The notes beneath the pieces were generated by a model that was not told the DNA's origin, made no database searches, and saw nothing but the letters and a program-made list of their open reading frames with translations. This document shows positions 50,780 through 60,559 of a stretch of 64,000 nucleotides of DNA, piece after piece. The number at the start of each line of letters is the position of its first letter. The first letter of the stretch is position 1. Location of the stretch: the NCBI GenBank assembly GCA_001661245.1, contig KV454013.1:211947-275946 (forward strand), in the 5' to 3' direction. The position numbers were made by a program, and so were the translations under genes. This DNA is from Pachysolen tannophilus NRRL Y-2460 (taxonomy: Eukaryota > Ascomycota > Pichiomycetes > Alaninales > Pachysolenaceae).

Positions 50780-52441
50780 TTAATGCAGAGTTTGCAATGA
50801 ACTAATAATATTTTGTAATCCACTGACACTATCTTTATCGTCAAATTCTCCACAACCTTCTTCGACAATCCACTTTTTGCTATTATAATTGTGATAATCA
50901 TTTTTATCACTTATGACTTCACATGCCCATCCTGTAACCAATAACCCTGGTGGTCTTGATCCACATGTTTCATATGCTTCATAAATATTTTGTAAATTGG
51001 ATCTAATGATTCTTTGATCTGGACAAGAAGCTCTTTCTATTATACAACAGGGTAATTTGGGATCCCAATTTCTTTCCAGAATAAGAACATCAGTTAACTG
51101 GTTTAGTCTATGTAAACTCATTAAGAATACACATGTCTGTGTCTTATTATAAAATGGAAGATCTGGTAAAACACCTTTTCTCCCGGTTCCAGTTAAAATC
51201 AAAACTTGATCACTAACCTCTCTGTGAGTTATTGGTATTTGAGCCATAACTGGTGCTGCTAATGCTGAAGTTAACCCTGGTAATACAACAGGTTCAAACC
51301 CATTTTCCTTGAAAAAATTATATTCTTCACCACCTCTACCAAATATATACGGATCACCTTGTTTAAGTCTAATAACTTTTTTCCCCTGATTTAAAGCAGC
51401 TAAACCTTTATCCAAGAGTTCCTTCTGTGCCATTTCAGCATTTCCTGGGAATTTTCTTGCAATAAAAGTTTCAGTTGTACGAGGAATAAGTTCCAAAACT
51501 TGTTCAGGGACAAGCTTATCGGAAAGCACCAAGTCCGCTGAATATATCTCCGATAATGCTCCCAAAGTCAATAAAGATACAGCACCAGGTCCTGAGCCAA
51601 CAAGTGATATTGTACCTTTTTTCAATGATACTTGCAGTGATGGTTGTTCATTATCATCTTGATATGCACAGGATAAATCTTCAATTGATAAACTTGCCAA
51701 TTTTTTCAAAGGATAATACTCAACAATTTGCAGTAACCATCTAGCTCTTTGATATTTCTTATCCTTTTCTGTCATTTCAAATTCATGAATTAATTTATTT
51801 AATTTAAAAGTTTGTATAGAATCTTCTTCATTATCACCAAGTATTTCTGCTTCTTGTTCATTTTTCAAATTATCAAGATATCCATTATCTTCTTTTTGAA
51901 TTTTTTCTCTTAATTCTCCAACTTTATTACAAATTTCGTCTATATTTTGTGGTAATGCATTTACTAATTCTCTTTTAATCTTTGATGCTAATTTACAACC
52001 TTTACCAGAAGTTGTAATACCAAGTTGAAAATCTCCTTTATTATATGTAGATAATAAAGTAAAAGTACAAAACTCAGGATGATCAGCTATATTTATAGGT
52101 ATTCTCAATTTTTGACATTTTTGAAAAATATTTTTTTTAAAATTATAATCTTTAAAAGTTAATGTAACAAAAACTTTATCAACTATATGATCAACTTCTT
52201 GTCTCCCCAAAGTAATCAAATCTTTTTCTCCAAAATCTCTAGAAACCCAACTAACTCTCCCATTATCAATCTGTTCTTGCAAATTCAGTGGAAATTTTTC
52301 ATCTATTTTTTTCGAAGATACTAATACAGGTCTTGCACCAGATTCCAAGATGGAGTTAATCCTGAATGCAGACAACACCGAAACCCCAACAACAAGATGA
52401 ACTTCTCCTTTACAACAAAGAGAAGCCAACAAATTGGTCAT
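50780..52441 (-). CDS. MET1: Uroporphyrinogen-III C-methyltransferase Met1 (siroheme synthesis)
   Basis: Methylates uroporphyrinogen III to precorrin-2, the route to siroheme for sulfite reductase and so to methionine. The 553-residue protein (593 in S. cerevisiae) has an N-terminal Met8-like part (residues about 1-190, VDKVFVTLTFKDY, CQKLRIPINIADHPEFCTFTL, LGITTSGKGCKLASKIKRELV). The C-terminal methyltransferase domain starts near residue 277: ISLVGSGPGAVSLLTLGAL, KFPGNAEMAQKELL, VIRLKQGDPYIFGRGGEEY, ADQV-like SDQVLILTGTGRKG and IIERASCPDQRIIRS. A spliced or split gene is not needed. Two conserved-looking blocks (RWL-x-QIVEYYP and LI-x-ERNWD) each contain a CTG codon, relevant to the codon-meaning question in the findings. 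Confidence 0.96.
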   Translation of the reverse strand: MTNLLASLCCKGEVHLVVGVSVLSAFRINSILESGARPVLVSSKKIDEKFPLNLQEQIDNGRVSWVSRDFGEKDLITLGRQEVDHIVDKVFVTLTFKDYNFKKNIFQKCQKLRIPINIADHPEFCTFTLLSTYNKGDFQLGITTSGKGCKLASKIKRELVNALPQNIDEICNKVGELREKIQKEDNGYLDNLKNEQEAEILGDNEEDSIQTFKLNKLIHEFEMTEKDKKYQRARWLLQIVEYYPLKKLASLSIEDLSCAYQDDNEQPSLQVSLKKGTISLVGSGPGAVSLLTLGALSEIYSADLVLSDKLVPEQVLELIPRTTETFIARKFPGNAEMAQKELLDKGLAALNQGKKVIRLKQGDPYIFGRGGEEYNFFKENGFEPVVLPGLTSALAAPVMAQIPITHREVSDQVLILTGTGRKGVLPDLPFYNKTQTCVFLMSLHRLNQLTDVLILERNWDPKLPCCIIERASCPDQRIIRSNLQNIYEAYETCGSRPPGLLVTGWACEVISDKNDYHNYNSKKWIVEEGCGEFDDKDSVSGLQNIISSLQTLH

Positions 52442-52625
52442 TTTCCTTCACAAAATAGTTTCTAATCCCAATAGTATATTTGCTAAACTTACAATCGAGG
52501 AAAAGAAGAAAATGAAGCAGCAAAAAAACAAAAACTGAAAAAAAAAAAAAAATAGAGAAAACTGAAAAAAAAAAAAAGTGAAAAATTTATTTCTTTTTTG
52601 ATTTCTTTTTGTCCCAAATAAATTC

Positions 52626-52631
52626 ACGTGA
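52626..52631. promoter_or_regulatory. CACGTG (Cbf1-type) site upstream of MET1
   Basis: CACGTG about 185 bases before the MET1 start, the centromere-binding-factor/E-box motif that recruits Cbf1-Met4 at sulfur-assimilation genes in S. cerevisiae. Single hexamer, so suggestive only. Confidence 0.5.
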
Positions 52632-52863
52632 AATTTCTTATCAGTAAAACAAAACGGTATTAAAGATGATAAACACAAATAAATAGAAGTAAAAGTAGAA
52701 TACATACATACTTTTTCCCACCCTGTTAAGTAAGAACTTCACAAATTAAAGACAAGGCAAGGCAAGAAAATCTTATATCGCTAATCAGATTATAAAAAAC
52801 TTTCTTTTTTTTTCTTCTTTTTGATAAAAAAAGCGGTATTATTCATTACTAATAGTTAAAAAG

Positions 52864-52953
52864 ATGATTGTAATTGGTAGTGTGGATTTGACCAACGGTA
52901 GAATCAGCTCATCTGGTGAGTACAAAAAATTTTCATCAATTAGTAGAATATGA
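52864..52953 (+). other. Upstream open reading frame before ETT1
   Basis: An ATG-initiated frame of 29 codons (MIVIGSVDLTNGRISSSGEY and on, ending at TGA 52951-52953) lies 46 bases before the ETT1 ATG, in the likely transcript leader. It could reduce ETT1 initiation. A GTGAGT within it and a TTTCCAG after it could form an intron, but there is no branch site between them. Confidence 0.4.
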
Positions 52954-52999
52954 TTGTTTCCAGTATTTGTTGAAGTAGAAGTAGATATAGAAGGTTAAG

Positions 53000-54397
53000 A
53001 TGGGACCAAAAAGACCTTTAGGATTAGGTAGGTCTTCATTACTGAAGAAGAAACAAAAAATATTATCTAGTGGACTGAGTCCTGAAGTGGAATTGGAATT
53101 AAAACTGGAACTGGAATTGGAACTGAAAAATGAAACTCCAATTTCTTCAGAGGAAGTGGCTATAGCAGATAATGAATTAACTGTTGAATTGGAAGAGGCT
53201 GTAGATCCAACAGATGAGTTATCTCAACTTAGGGCGTTATGGTTTACGTTTCTTAAATCAGAAAGAGATAATGAATTGGTGCTTAATGGGATTATACATG
53301 AGTGTGATAGGTTATTGAGAAATACAGTTGGAACAAAAGAAAGTTCTTTAAAATCTTCTTCAAATAGTGACAAATTACCAGCGTATTTCCATTCTATTTA
53401 TGCATTATCATTAGCTGAATTAGCTCTGTTTAATTCAGAAACTGATAAAGTTAAAGATTTTTTCGATGCAGCATTAGAAAGGGTTCAATTGGGATTTGAA
53501 TCACATCCAAATTCTTCAGAATTGTTTTTAGCAAAGTCAAAAATATTGTTAAATAGAATCCCATTAGAATATATAAGTAAGATGGATTTGGACTCTCAGG
53601 TTTCTGGATCAAAGAATCCAGAAGTTTTAAATTTATTGGAAGATGCATTGGATTCTTATTCTAAAATTAACAAGAATGAAAATTTGAAAAATTCTTATTT
53701 TAAAGAATGTTCAGAAATATTGGACTCTTTAAATGATCTTTTGGATATAGTTGAAAATTTTGGTAGAAATGATGAAGGTCTAGATAGTGATGATGAAGAA
53801 GAAGAAATTGAAGAACAACAACAACAACTTGAACAGAAACTTTCCAAAAAACATCCATTATATAAATTACTGCAAAAAATTAAAGATTATACTTTATGGT
53901 GGAGAAAAAATACACAAGATTTACTTTTACAATTAGATTTTTATATTAAAGAAAATAATTTAGATAAAATTCAAAATGAAATAGGAGAGAATAATGAATT
54001 AATTTTATTATATCGTGAAATTAATAAAAAATTGGGACAATCATATTTAATAGAATCTGAAGAACCTTCTTCAATATATGCTTCTTTAACTTATGATAAT
54101 GAGGATGATTTAAATGAAATTAATGGTTTAACAGCTGAAAATTCTTCAAAAATTGCTCAAAATTTAATTAAAAAGGCTATTAGTTATTTACTCAAGGCAG
54201 AAGATCCTGAATCACCACAAAGTTGGGTAGATATTGCAGAAGCTCAAATATCTTTAGGTAATTTATTTGAACTTGAAAGTGATGAACAAGAAAATATTTA
54301 TAAAGAAGCTGAAAAGAGATTAAGAAAAGCTAATAGAGCAACTCATGGGAAATATGATGATATTTTAAACAATCTATGTAGCAATAATGATGATTAA
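53000..54397 (+). CDS. ETT1: Enhancer of translation termination Ett1
   Basis: Nuclear TPR-like protein that promotes efficient translation termination in yeast. The 465-residue product (412 in S. cerevisiae) begins MGPKRPLGLGRSSLLKKKQK, a basic start like MAKRPLGLGKQSREKKRK. An inserted Glu/Leu-rich repeat follows (VELELKLELELELK). Then come the family blocks ELSQLRALWFTFLKSERDNELVLNGIIHECDRLLR, YALSLAELALF, IPLEYISKMDL, DSLNDLLDIVENFGRNDEG, an acidic/Gln stretch, and SPQSWVDIAEAQISLGNLFELESDEQENIYKEAEKRLRKANRATHGKYDDIL. The start is the first ATG of this frame. It converges with TMC1, its neighbour also in S. cerevisiae by recall. Confidence 0.94.
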   Translation: MGPKRPLGLGRSSLLKKKQKILSSGLSPEVELELKLELELELKNETPISSEEVAIADNELTVELEEAVDPTDELSQLRALWFTFLKSERDNELVLNGIIHECDRLLRNTVGTKESSLKSSSNSDKLPAYFHSIYALSLAELALFNSETDKVKDFFDAALERVQLGFESHPNSSELFLAKSKILLNRIPLEYISKMDLDSQVSGSKNPEVLNLLEDALDSYSKINKNENLKNSYFKECSEILDSLNDLLDIVENFGRNDEGLDSDDEEEEIEEQQQQLEQKLSKKHPLYKLLQKIKDYTLWWRKNTQDLLLQLDFYIKENNLDKIQNEIGENNELILLYREINKKLGQSYLIESEEPSSIYASLTYDNEDDLNEINGLTAENSSKIAQNLIKKAISYLLKAEDPESPQSWVDIAEAQISLGNLFELESDEQENIYKEAEKRLRKANRATHGKYDDILNNLCSNNDD

Positions 54398-54992
54398 CAA
54401 AAAAAAATTTCTTTTTTAATGAAAAAATATATAAATTTTACATTTCTTACAAAAGATGTTATTTAAATAATAAATGAAATACTATTTTTTATGATTTTGC
54501 AAAAAGAAAAACACAAAATTTCAACAAAGAAAAAAAAAATTTTAAAAAAAAAAACATTCACTGTGAATCTCTAGTAATTGAGAATAAATAAAAGCCATTC
54601 TCCCAAACATACCATGAAAAAAGTCGTTAAAAGGCCAATATAATGGTATAAATAAAAAAAATGAAAATGAAAAAGAAAAAAGAAGAAAAAAAAATGATTA
54701 AAAAGTAAAGTGTAAAGATATCATGAAAATTTGTAACAAAACCAACGAACGCAAAACATAAAAATTCCAATGAGAGAGAAACAGAAGATAATAATAATAA
54801 ATAAAAAAAAAAAAAAAAAAATTTAGTGATAAAAGAAAGTTTGAAAATTATCTTATTAAAAAGATCGATCTACTTTTTCCATTGCCTTTTTTTTTTTTTT
54901 TTTTTTTTTAATCTTTATTCTTCATATGTTATTAATAATATTATCAATAATGATTTTTTTTTTTTTTTTTTTATTTAATTTATATTTATGTA
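54398..54992. other. Convergent 3' region, ETT1-TMC1
   Basis: 595 bases of almost pure A/T with long homopolymers on either side (poly-A about 54808-54821, poly-T about 54888-54909 and 54955-54972). These tracts make it prone to assembly error. No gene. Confidence 0.5.
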
Positions 54993-55706
54993 TTAAACTT
55001 TTGAGGCAACCGTTTGCTCTCTATGTAACTTTGTAGCGTTTTGTTCGAATAATTGGTTCTTACAATTCTGTAATCCAGAACAACAATGAGATTCCAATAA
55101 TCTATGTTTTGAGCAGTAATGTCCTTCACAATGTTGACAATCTCCAACAATTTTTAAAGGTTGATTTGAACACCTAGGGAATGAGCACTTTGACCGTTTA
55201 TTTGAAGACTTTCTTCTCTTTTTAGTTGTAGTAGTAGTAGTAATTTGTGGATGAATTTCTTCTGTATTACCATCTTCTGTTGTTATAACCTCATTATTAA
55301 TTTCTTTTCCTCCTTCTATAGTGGAATTAGCCAATTCAACCGACGGTAAAACCGGAGATTCATTTGGATTAATATTTTGGCTATTGTTAATCAAATAAAC
55401 TACCGAGTTTTCTGTGATTGAATAACTTGATAATAATCTATGTAATTCTAATTTCTTACCAGAAAAAATTAATGAAAAATTTGAAAGGGATAAATGTTTA
55501 GCAGTACTACTACTATTATCGCCTCCCACAGAAGAAACCAGAACCGGAGTAGAAAATGTATTGATTAAATCAGAGGGTAATGCAACTAAAGCAGCAGCCT
55601 TCAAATCATTCACAGTTGAATTATCAGGTATAGTAAGTGAATAAGAAGAAGTTGTTGTATCTTTGCCACCAATAGATGATGATGATAATCTAATAGTAAC
55701 CTTCAT
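54993..55706 (-). CDS. TMC1: AN1 zinc-finger, ubiquitin-like protein Tmc1
   Basis: Stress-induced proteasome-associated AN1 zinc-finger protein. The 237-residue product has a ubiquitin-like N-terminal half (about residues 1-108: MKVTIRLSSSSIG, SVVYLINNS), a Thr-rich linker with a basic patch (TKKRRKSSNKRSK), and an AN1 finger at about 172-213 with C-x4-C, C-x2-C, C-x4-H, H-x5-H-x-C spacing (CSFPRC, GDCQHCEGHYCSKHRLLESHCC). It ends KLHREQTVASKV, like KLMSEQTLGSKV of S. cerevisiae Tmc1. The S. cerevisiae protein is shorter (150 residues) and, as I remember it, lacks a clear ubiquitin-like part, so that half is a lineage difference or was lost there. Confidence 0.85.
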   Translation of the reverse strand: MKVTIRLSSSSIGGKDTTTSSYSLTIPDNSTVNDLKAAALVALPSDLINTFSTPVLVSSVGGDNSSSTAKHLSLSNFSLIFSGKKLELHRLLSSYSITENSVVYLINNSQNINPNESPVLPSVELANSTIEGGKEINNEVITTEDGNTEEIHPQITTTTTTKKRRKSSNKRSKCSFPRCSNQPLKIVGDCQHCEGHYCSKHRLLESHCCSGLQNCKNQLFEQNATKLHREQTVASKV

Positions 55707-56548
55707 AGCAATCTTAAAAAAAATAAAAATAAAATAAAAAAAATAAAAAACAAAAAAAAATTAATTTTTTAAAAATAAATTAATTTTATAATAGATTATT
55801 AGAAATCAAATTCTTTTTAATTTTATATATTTTCTAATAATAATAATAAAATGATCATATATATTAATTATAAATTATAATAATAAAATTATAATTATGA
55901 TTATAATAAGTTTTTAACAGTTAGTAAAAAAAGAAAAAAATCGTCATACATTTAGTAAAAAGAGGACAGATTCCTTTTTTGTTTCTTTTATTTTTTTTTA
56001 TTTCTTTTTCCTTATCACTCATTTGACGCACTGCTATTTCGGCACATGATAAAACGGGAATTACGTAATGAAACTCTGCCAACAACATTTGAAAAGAGAA
56101 AATAAAGATAAAATGAACGGGTATGTAAAAAGTGGCAAAGCGTGTAAATTGTGCACAATCTACAAGACTTCCCGTACCGTACAAGGAACAAGGGAGCAAG
56201 GTAATATAGAGTAAATACTATATAGCAAGAAAGAAAAAAAATAGCTGTAATAGTAGTAGTAGTGTGCACGACCATGAGTCACGGAAAAGTTGAAAGAGGT
56301 TCCGCACTGAGTGACTTGATTCCGCAGTGCACGACTATTGTTATGCTGTTTTTTTTTCCCTCCCTTTTAATTTGTAATAGAGTGCACTACTTTGTTTTAC
56401 TACTACTAAAAGAAAACTATTAATTACTCTTTTGGACGTTGGAAAAGATTTTACTCTCAAATTCTCATCATATATATATATTTATATATATATAATATAT
56501 TTGATTAATTGGTATTCATTACTTTTCCTATATATTATATTTTTGAAA
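55707..56548. other. Divergent TMC1-TOM6 promoter
   Basis: 842 bases. A/T-rich next to TMC1; a GC-richer part at 56010-56360 with several GTGCAC/GTGCACGAC words (56152, 56261, 56327, 56382) that may be factor sites. Open frames here are featureless. Confidence 0.45.
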
Positions 56549-56807
56549 ATGTCTGGTCGTCCACAAAGATCAGAGAAGAAATCTGCATTTGAATCATTCA
56601 AAGAAACTCCGGCTTATCCAGTCTTATTAAACTTGACTTTATTTGCTGTATGTATAATAACGTAGTAGTTTTATATTTATTATAGCTACGAATGAGATTA
56701 AGTACTAACTTTATAAAAAAAAAAAAAAAAAAATTTTTTTATTTTTTTAGGCTGGTGTTGTATTTATTCAATCATCGCTGATGGATATGCTTTCTCCACA
56801 ATTATAA
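56549..56807 (+). CDS. TOM6: Mitochondrial import receptor subunit Tom6, one intron
   Basis: Small tail-anchored subunit that stabilises the TOM complex in the outer mitochondrial membrane. Exon 1 is 56549-56647 (33 codons) and exon 2 is 56751-56807; donor GTATGT, branch TACTAAC, acceptor TTTTTTTAG, phase 0. The 51-residue product reads MSGRPQRSEKKSAFESFKET, then PAYPVLLNLTLFA, then AGVVFIQSSLMDMLSPQL. S. cerevisiae Tom6 (61 residues) ends FKESPLYTIALNGAFFVAGVAFIQ and then SPLMDMLAPQL, an unmistakable match across the splice junction. The single membrane segment spans the junction. The gene is easily missed because neither exon alone is a long frame. Confidence 0.96.
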
Positions 56808-57115
56808 GAAATGGGTGTGAGGTATTGATTGATGTGATTAAGGTTGTCTTTGTACATACATACAAATATATATATAAATATATATATATACATATATATT
56901 TACAATAAATTTTTAAAAAATTTAAAAATAGTTTGTTAAATTATTATTATTATTATTATTTTTAAACTACAGTAAATAAATTTTCCAAACGTCAATCATT
57001 ACTAAAAATAAAATTCTATTCAAAATTAAAAACAATTTCTTCTTCTTCTTCTTCTTTTCTTTAAAAAAAAAATTTTTGTTTTCTTTTAGTATAGTAGTAC
57101 TATTTTATTTTATTT
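56808..57115. other. Convergent 3' region, TOM6-PMP3
   Basis: 308 bases; TA run (56867-56898), ATT and CTT trinucleotide repeats (56942-56960, 57039-57055). No gene. Confidence 0.5.
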
Positions 57116-57381
57116 TTACCTTGATAAGACGACGTATAAAGCATGTAAAATACCTGGGAACCAAGCAAAACAACATAATATAATGTTAATGATAAAATCA
57201 GAACCAAACCCACATTCCATGAAAACAGCTAATGGTGGTAATATAATTGCTAAATTTTTAATAAAAGATATTATATTTATTATGTTAGTATAACTAAAAA
57301 TTAACACATGGGGTTAACTATAAACTTTTTCTGTTTTTTTTACTCACCAAGAATAATTGCAATAATTTTTGAAGAATCCAT
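57116..57381 (-). CDS. PMP3: Plasma-membrane proteolipid Pmp3, one intron
   Basis: Tiny two-helix membrane protein (UPF0057/PMP3 family) that affects plasma-membrane potential and salt tolerance. Exon 1 is 57348-57381 (MDSSKIIAIIL plus one base), exon 2 is 57116-57249; donor GTGAGT, TACTAAC branch in TATACTAACAT, acceptor TTTAG. Splicing gives a 55-residue protein, MDSSKIIAIILAIILPPLAV then FMECGFGSDFIINIIL then CCFAWFPGILHALYVVLSR, matching S. cerevisiae Pmp3 (55 residues: MDSAKIINIILSLFLPPVAV..., LAWFPGMLYALYIV). The unspliced downstream exon is open further upstream into the intron, which can mislead annotation to a false 63-residue start. Confidence 0.97.
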
Positions 57382-57877
57382 CTTGCAAAATCTATTTTAA
57401 TTTCTTATAATAATCACAATTGATAAATTGATGTATTAAAACAATTAGATAAAAAGAAAAAAACAAACCACAAGTTTATTATGCCGCTATTTATATATAT
57501 ATTTATATATTTTTATTATATACGTATACAATATATATATTATTTATGGCCTCTTTAGGGCTAGCGCTATAGCTAGTCGCCGGCTGCATAGAAAAAAAAT
57601 TGAAATGATAATTAATTTTCCGGAAAAAGTCGGTCTTTTTTCTAGAAAATTTCACGACGAAACAACCGAATAACCGGTAGGAGAAGAAGAAATAGATAGA
57701 GAAGAAACCTTCTTCAAAAGAAAAAAAGTTTTTATATCTTTTTTAAAATTAGTTTAATAATATTAAGCTGTGAATTGTAAACAAAAAAAAAATAAGAAAA
57801 AAAAAAGAAAAAGCAGAGAGAAAGAGTGAATGAATGTGATAAAGAATGAATGAATGTATTTTTTTTTTTTTTTTTTG
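57382..57877. other. PMP3 promoter / MFS gene 3' flank
   Basis: 496 bases. GC-richer promoter patch at 57547-57590 (GGGCTAGCGCTATAGCTAGTCGCCGG, which contains the imperfect palindrome GCTAGCGCTATAGCTAG), stress-type sites not evident, and GAATGAATGAATGTGAT repeats at about 57827-57858. Confidence 0.45.
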
Positions 57878-59671
57878 TTAAAAAATTCTTTCTAAAACGT
57901 TTTTAGTTACTGATCTATCAGGATTTGGCAAAATTGTCCACACTATCAAGACAACACTGAATAAACCAATGAAAACTGGCATGACAACAAAAGTGCCTAC
58001 AAATTCACTGATTAATCCAACCATAAATGGCCATACTGCACCTCCTGAACTACCTCCACTTGTCATGATTGTTAATGAAATGACTTGAATCTTTCTAGGT
58101 AATACTCTTGTTGCAACAGTTATCATTAATGGATAAATTGGACCAACAAAAATTCCTGCAATAGATATAAAGACAGCCTCTAATATGATTATATTTACTA
58201 ACCATGCTAATAATACAAATATTATGGCACCAATGGCAGCTATAGTGACTCCTCTTTTAGCACCCAGATATTTATGTATTCTATGAACAAGAAATAATCT
58301 TCCAATGGTTAAACCAGCCCAAAAACCAGAAGCAACATACCCAATTGAACTCTTATTACCATCTCTATAATTTTCTAAAAATGAAACTATCCATCCTCCC
58401 ATGGAAACTTCTGCAGCTTGATAATTAAATACAAATAATGTTAAAAGCCATGTTCTTAAATTCTTAACTGCCAATTTGAAATCTCCCTTTGGTATAACTG
58501 GTTCAACGGTATCAATTATTTTAGTTTCACTTCTAACAGGTCTAGTACGTAATTCTATATTTTCTTGTTCTTGTTCTTCTTCTTCAATCGCTGATGAAGT
58601 TATTATATCTTCACCATGAACAGCTTCACGATGATCCCATGGTCTTAAATCTTCATCTGCACCTTGAAATGAAAACCATAAATTAATTAAATTTGATATA
58701 GCTAAACCTAAAAGAATTAAATAATAAAAATGCCATTGAATTCCAGCATTTACCATAATTGTAGAAATTATTGGAGATGCAGTTGCTCCCAGTCCATATG
58801 AACCATGAAACCATCCTAAATAAGTTGATGCTTTATCAAACCTAGATAAAAAAATATTCATTTGACTAAGACACATTGCTGAACCAAGACCTCCAATGAA
58901 AAAACCAATACAAATAATTGGATAAATTGTACCAGAACTAACTATAGCAAACATTATGGAAGTTAAAAAACATCCACCACAAGCCATTTTCCTCTTCCCC
59001 AATTTCAGATCTAAGAAATCACTACAGAGGGCAACAACTATAAAACCCAGAGCATTACTTAACCAAATCAAAGAAACAATTGAGTAAGATATATTATAAT
59101 AATCCTCGATATAACTTAAGATTGCACCTGGAGCACCATCTGAAGCACCACCTGAAAAAGACCATAAACAGACAGCAAAAACCCTCCATTTATTCTTAGG
59201 AGGAAAAGTTAAAGTCATCTCATGTGGAGTATGATTACTGGTGATGGTGGATGTAACAGCTGAACTTTTAAAACGAAATAATTGTTGTTGATCAGGAAAC
59301 TCCAATGGATTCTTCCTATTGGAATACATAATCTCCTCAGCAGGAATTTCAAATCCAGGGGTTGTTGGTAAAGATTCTGGAATTGGAGGTGGAATCGCAG
59401 ATAAATTCCCAAATGAACCGGCCTCAAATGATGGTTTAACAGAAGCAGATAATCGCCTATGAACTATCGATGCAGTATCCATTTTTGTTGATTCAATTGT
59501 ATCTTCTTCTTCTTCTTCCTCAGGTAAAAACTCAATACGAAAATTTTCCTTAACATCCAAATCCTCAGAACCTGTTGTAAAATTCAAATTCAAATTCTCA
59601 TTATTGATACTTGAGTGTCCATTTCCACTAACTCTTACTTTCTCATTGTCAGAAGAAGCCAGAGTTGACAT
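57878..59671 (-). CDS. Major facilitator superfamily transporter
   Basis: A 597-residue permease with a hydrophilic N-terminus of about 160 residues (acidic run EEEEEED) and about 12 membrane segments. Features: KWRVFAVCLWSFSGGASDGAPGAILSYIEDYY in the first helix, SDFLDLKLGKRKM after helix 2 (the MFS loop motif), GWFHGSYGLGATASPII in helix 5 and IGRLFLVHRIHKYLGAKRG. A central loop of about 60 residues (Glu-rich, EEEEQEQ) separates the halves. The HGSYGLGA and FVGPIYPLMITVATRVLP blocks resemble the fungal fucose-permease-like (FHS/Bsc6-type) MFS group. The substrate is unknown. The start is the first ATG. Confidence 0.85.
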   Translation of the reverse strand: MSTLASSDNEKVRVSGNGHSSINNENLNLNFTTGSEDLDVKENFRIEFLPEEEEEEDTIESTKMDTASIVHRRLSASVKPSFEAGSFGNLSAIPPPIPESLPTTPGFEIPAEEIMYSNRKNPLEFPDQQQLFRFKSSAVTSTITSNHTPHEMTLTFPPKNKWRVFAVCLWSFSGGASDGAPGAILSYIEDYYNISYSIVSLIWLSNALGFIVVALCSDFLDLKLGKRKMACGGCFLTSIMFAIVSSGTIYPIICIGFFIGGLGSAMCLSQMNIFLSRFDKASTYLGWFHGSYGLGATASPIISTIMVNAGIQWHFYYLILLGLAISNLINLWFSFQGADEDLRPWDHREAVHGEDIITSSAIEEEEQEQENIELRTRPVRSETKIIDTVEPVIPKGDFKLAVKNLRTWLLTLFVFNYQAAEVSMGGWIVSFLENYRDGNKSSIGYVASGFWAGLTIGRLFLVHRIHKYLGAKRGVTIAAIGAIIFVLLAWLVNIIILEAVFISIAGIFVGPIYPLMITVATRVLPRKIQVISLTIMTSGGSSGGAVWPFMVGLISEFVGTFVVMPVFIGLFSVVLIVWTILPNPDRSVTKNVLERIF

Positions 59672-60559
59672 TTTTGGCTTTTTAGATTTTTTTCCCCTAT
59701 TCCTTTATATATATATATATATGATTCTATTACTTTCTACCTAGCAACATCAATCAGTTTCCTGTGGATAAATATGGATCCTACCAACCTTAGTTTCTCA
59801 AACGGCTGTGGGAAAAAGTAATAGATAAAAAAAGTGATAGATTAATTTTTAATAGATACGTTAATTACGTACTTGTATTACTTTCCTGTATAGGGGAACC
59901 CTAAAAAAAAAAAAAAAAAAAAAGAAAAAAAAATTTTTTTTTTTCAGTGGAATTGTGGGGAAATGGTTAGAAACTAGTCAGTCAAAGATCCGAATAAGCA
60001 CTAACGAGTCTATTCAGAGAGTCCAAGAGACTCCCAGTAGAATAGAATAAGTAAAGTTGAGATTAAGAGAGATTAAGAGCATAATTTAAGTTTTTTTTTG
60101 TTAAGAAAAATTGGAAAATATTTGATCATATTGTGATAGGAAGCGGACTCCGAAATCAGTTCCAGAGAGAACATTAACTTTAAAACTAATTTTTTAAACG
60201 TTGGAAAGAGGGGATGGATAAACTAAGCTTTTCTGTGGCCAATAAATCAGCTATGTTTATTTTGAGAATCAGATGAGACGAGAGAAGATCATCTAATGTA
60301 CTCTCGATTGTATGAATTTATGAATTTATCGAATGTTCTTTCGTACGGGGTTAATTCTCTTTAGTACTGCAAATTTAGGTTGTAATTTTTTTTTTTTTTT
60401 TTTTACTTTTTTTTGTACTTTTGCCTAGATTAATGCACGTATTGGCACATATAAGAAGACCGTTCCCCATGGATTTAATTAATATTTTTTAATTCTGGCT
60501 ATTAATAATTCCTCAGTTTATTGTAGCAACTCGATTAATTGAACAACAAACTTTTGTCT
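59672..60559. other. Divergent promoter, MFS and alcohol dehydrogenase
   Basis: 888 bases with TA repeat (59706-59721), A/T homopolymer blocks (59904-59944, 60389-60412), GATTAAGAGA repeats (60061-60078), and no gene. Long for this genome, consistent with regulated metabolic genes. Confidence 0.45.

Larger units (their letters stand above)
52442..52999. other. Divergent MET1-ETT1 promoter
   Basis: 558 bases of A/T homopolymers, with a CACGTG-type E-box half (TTCACGTGAAAT, about 52623-52634). In yeasts CACGTG is the Cbf1 site of sulfur-pathway genes, which fits MET1. A 29-codon upstream open frame precedes ETT1 (separate entry). Confidence 0.5.

Noticed and set aside
52915-52970. Possible intron in the ETT1 leader (GTGAGT...TTTCCAG)
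   Set aside because: No TACTAAC-like branch site between the ends, and the coding frame does not need it.
57116-57307. Longer 63-residue PMP3 start inside the intron
   Set aside because: The spliced version restores the conserved MDSxKII start; the longer frame is intron sequence read through the TACTAAC region.
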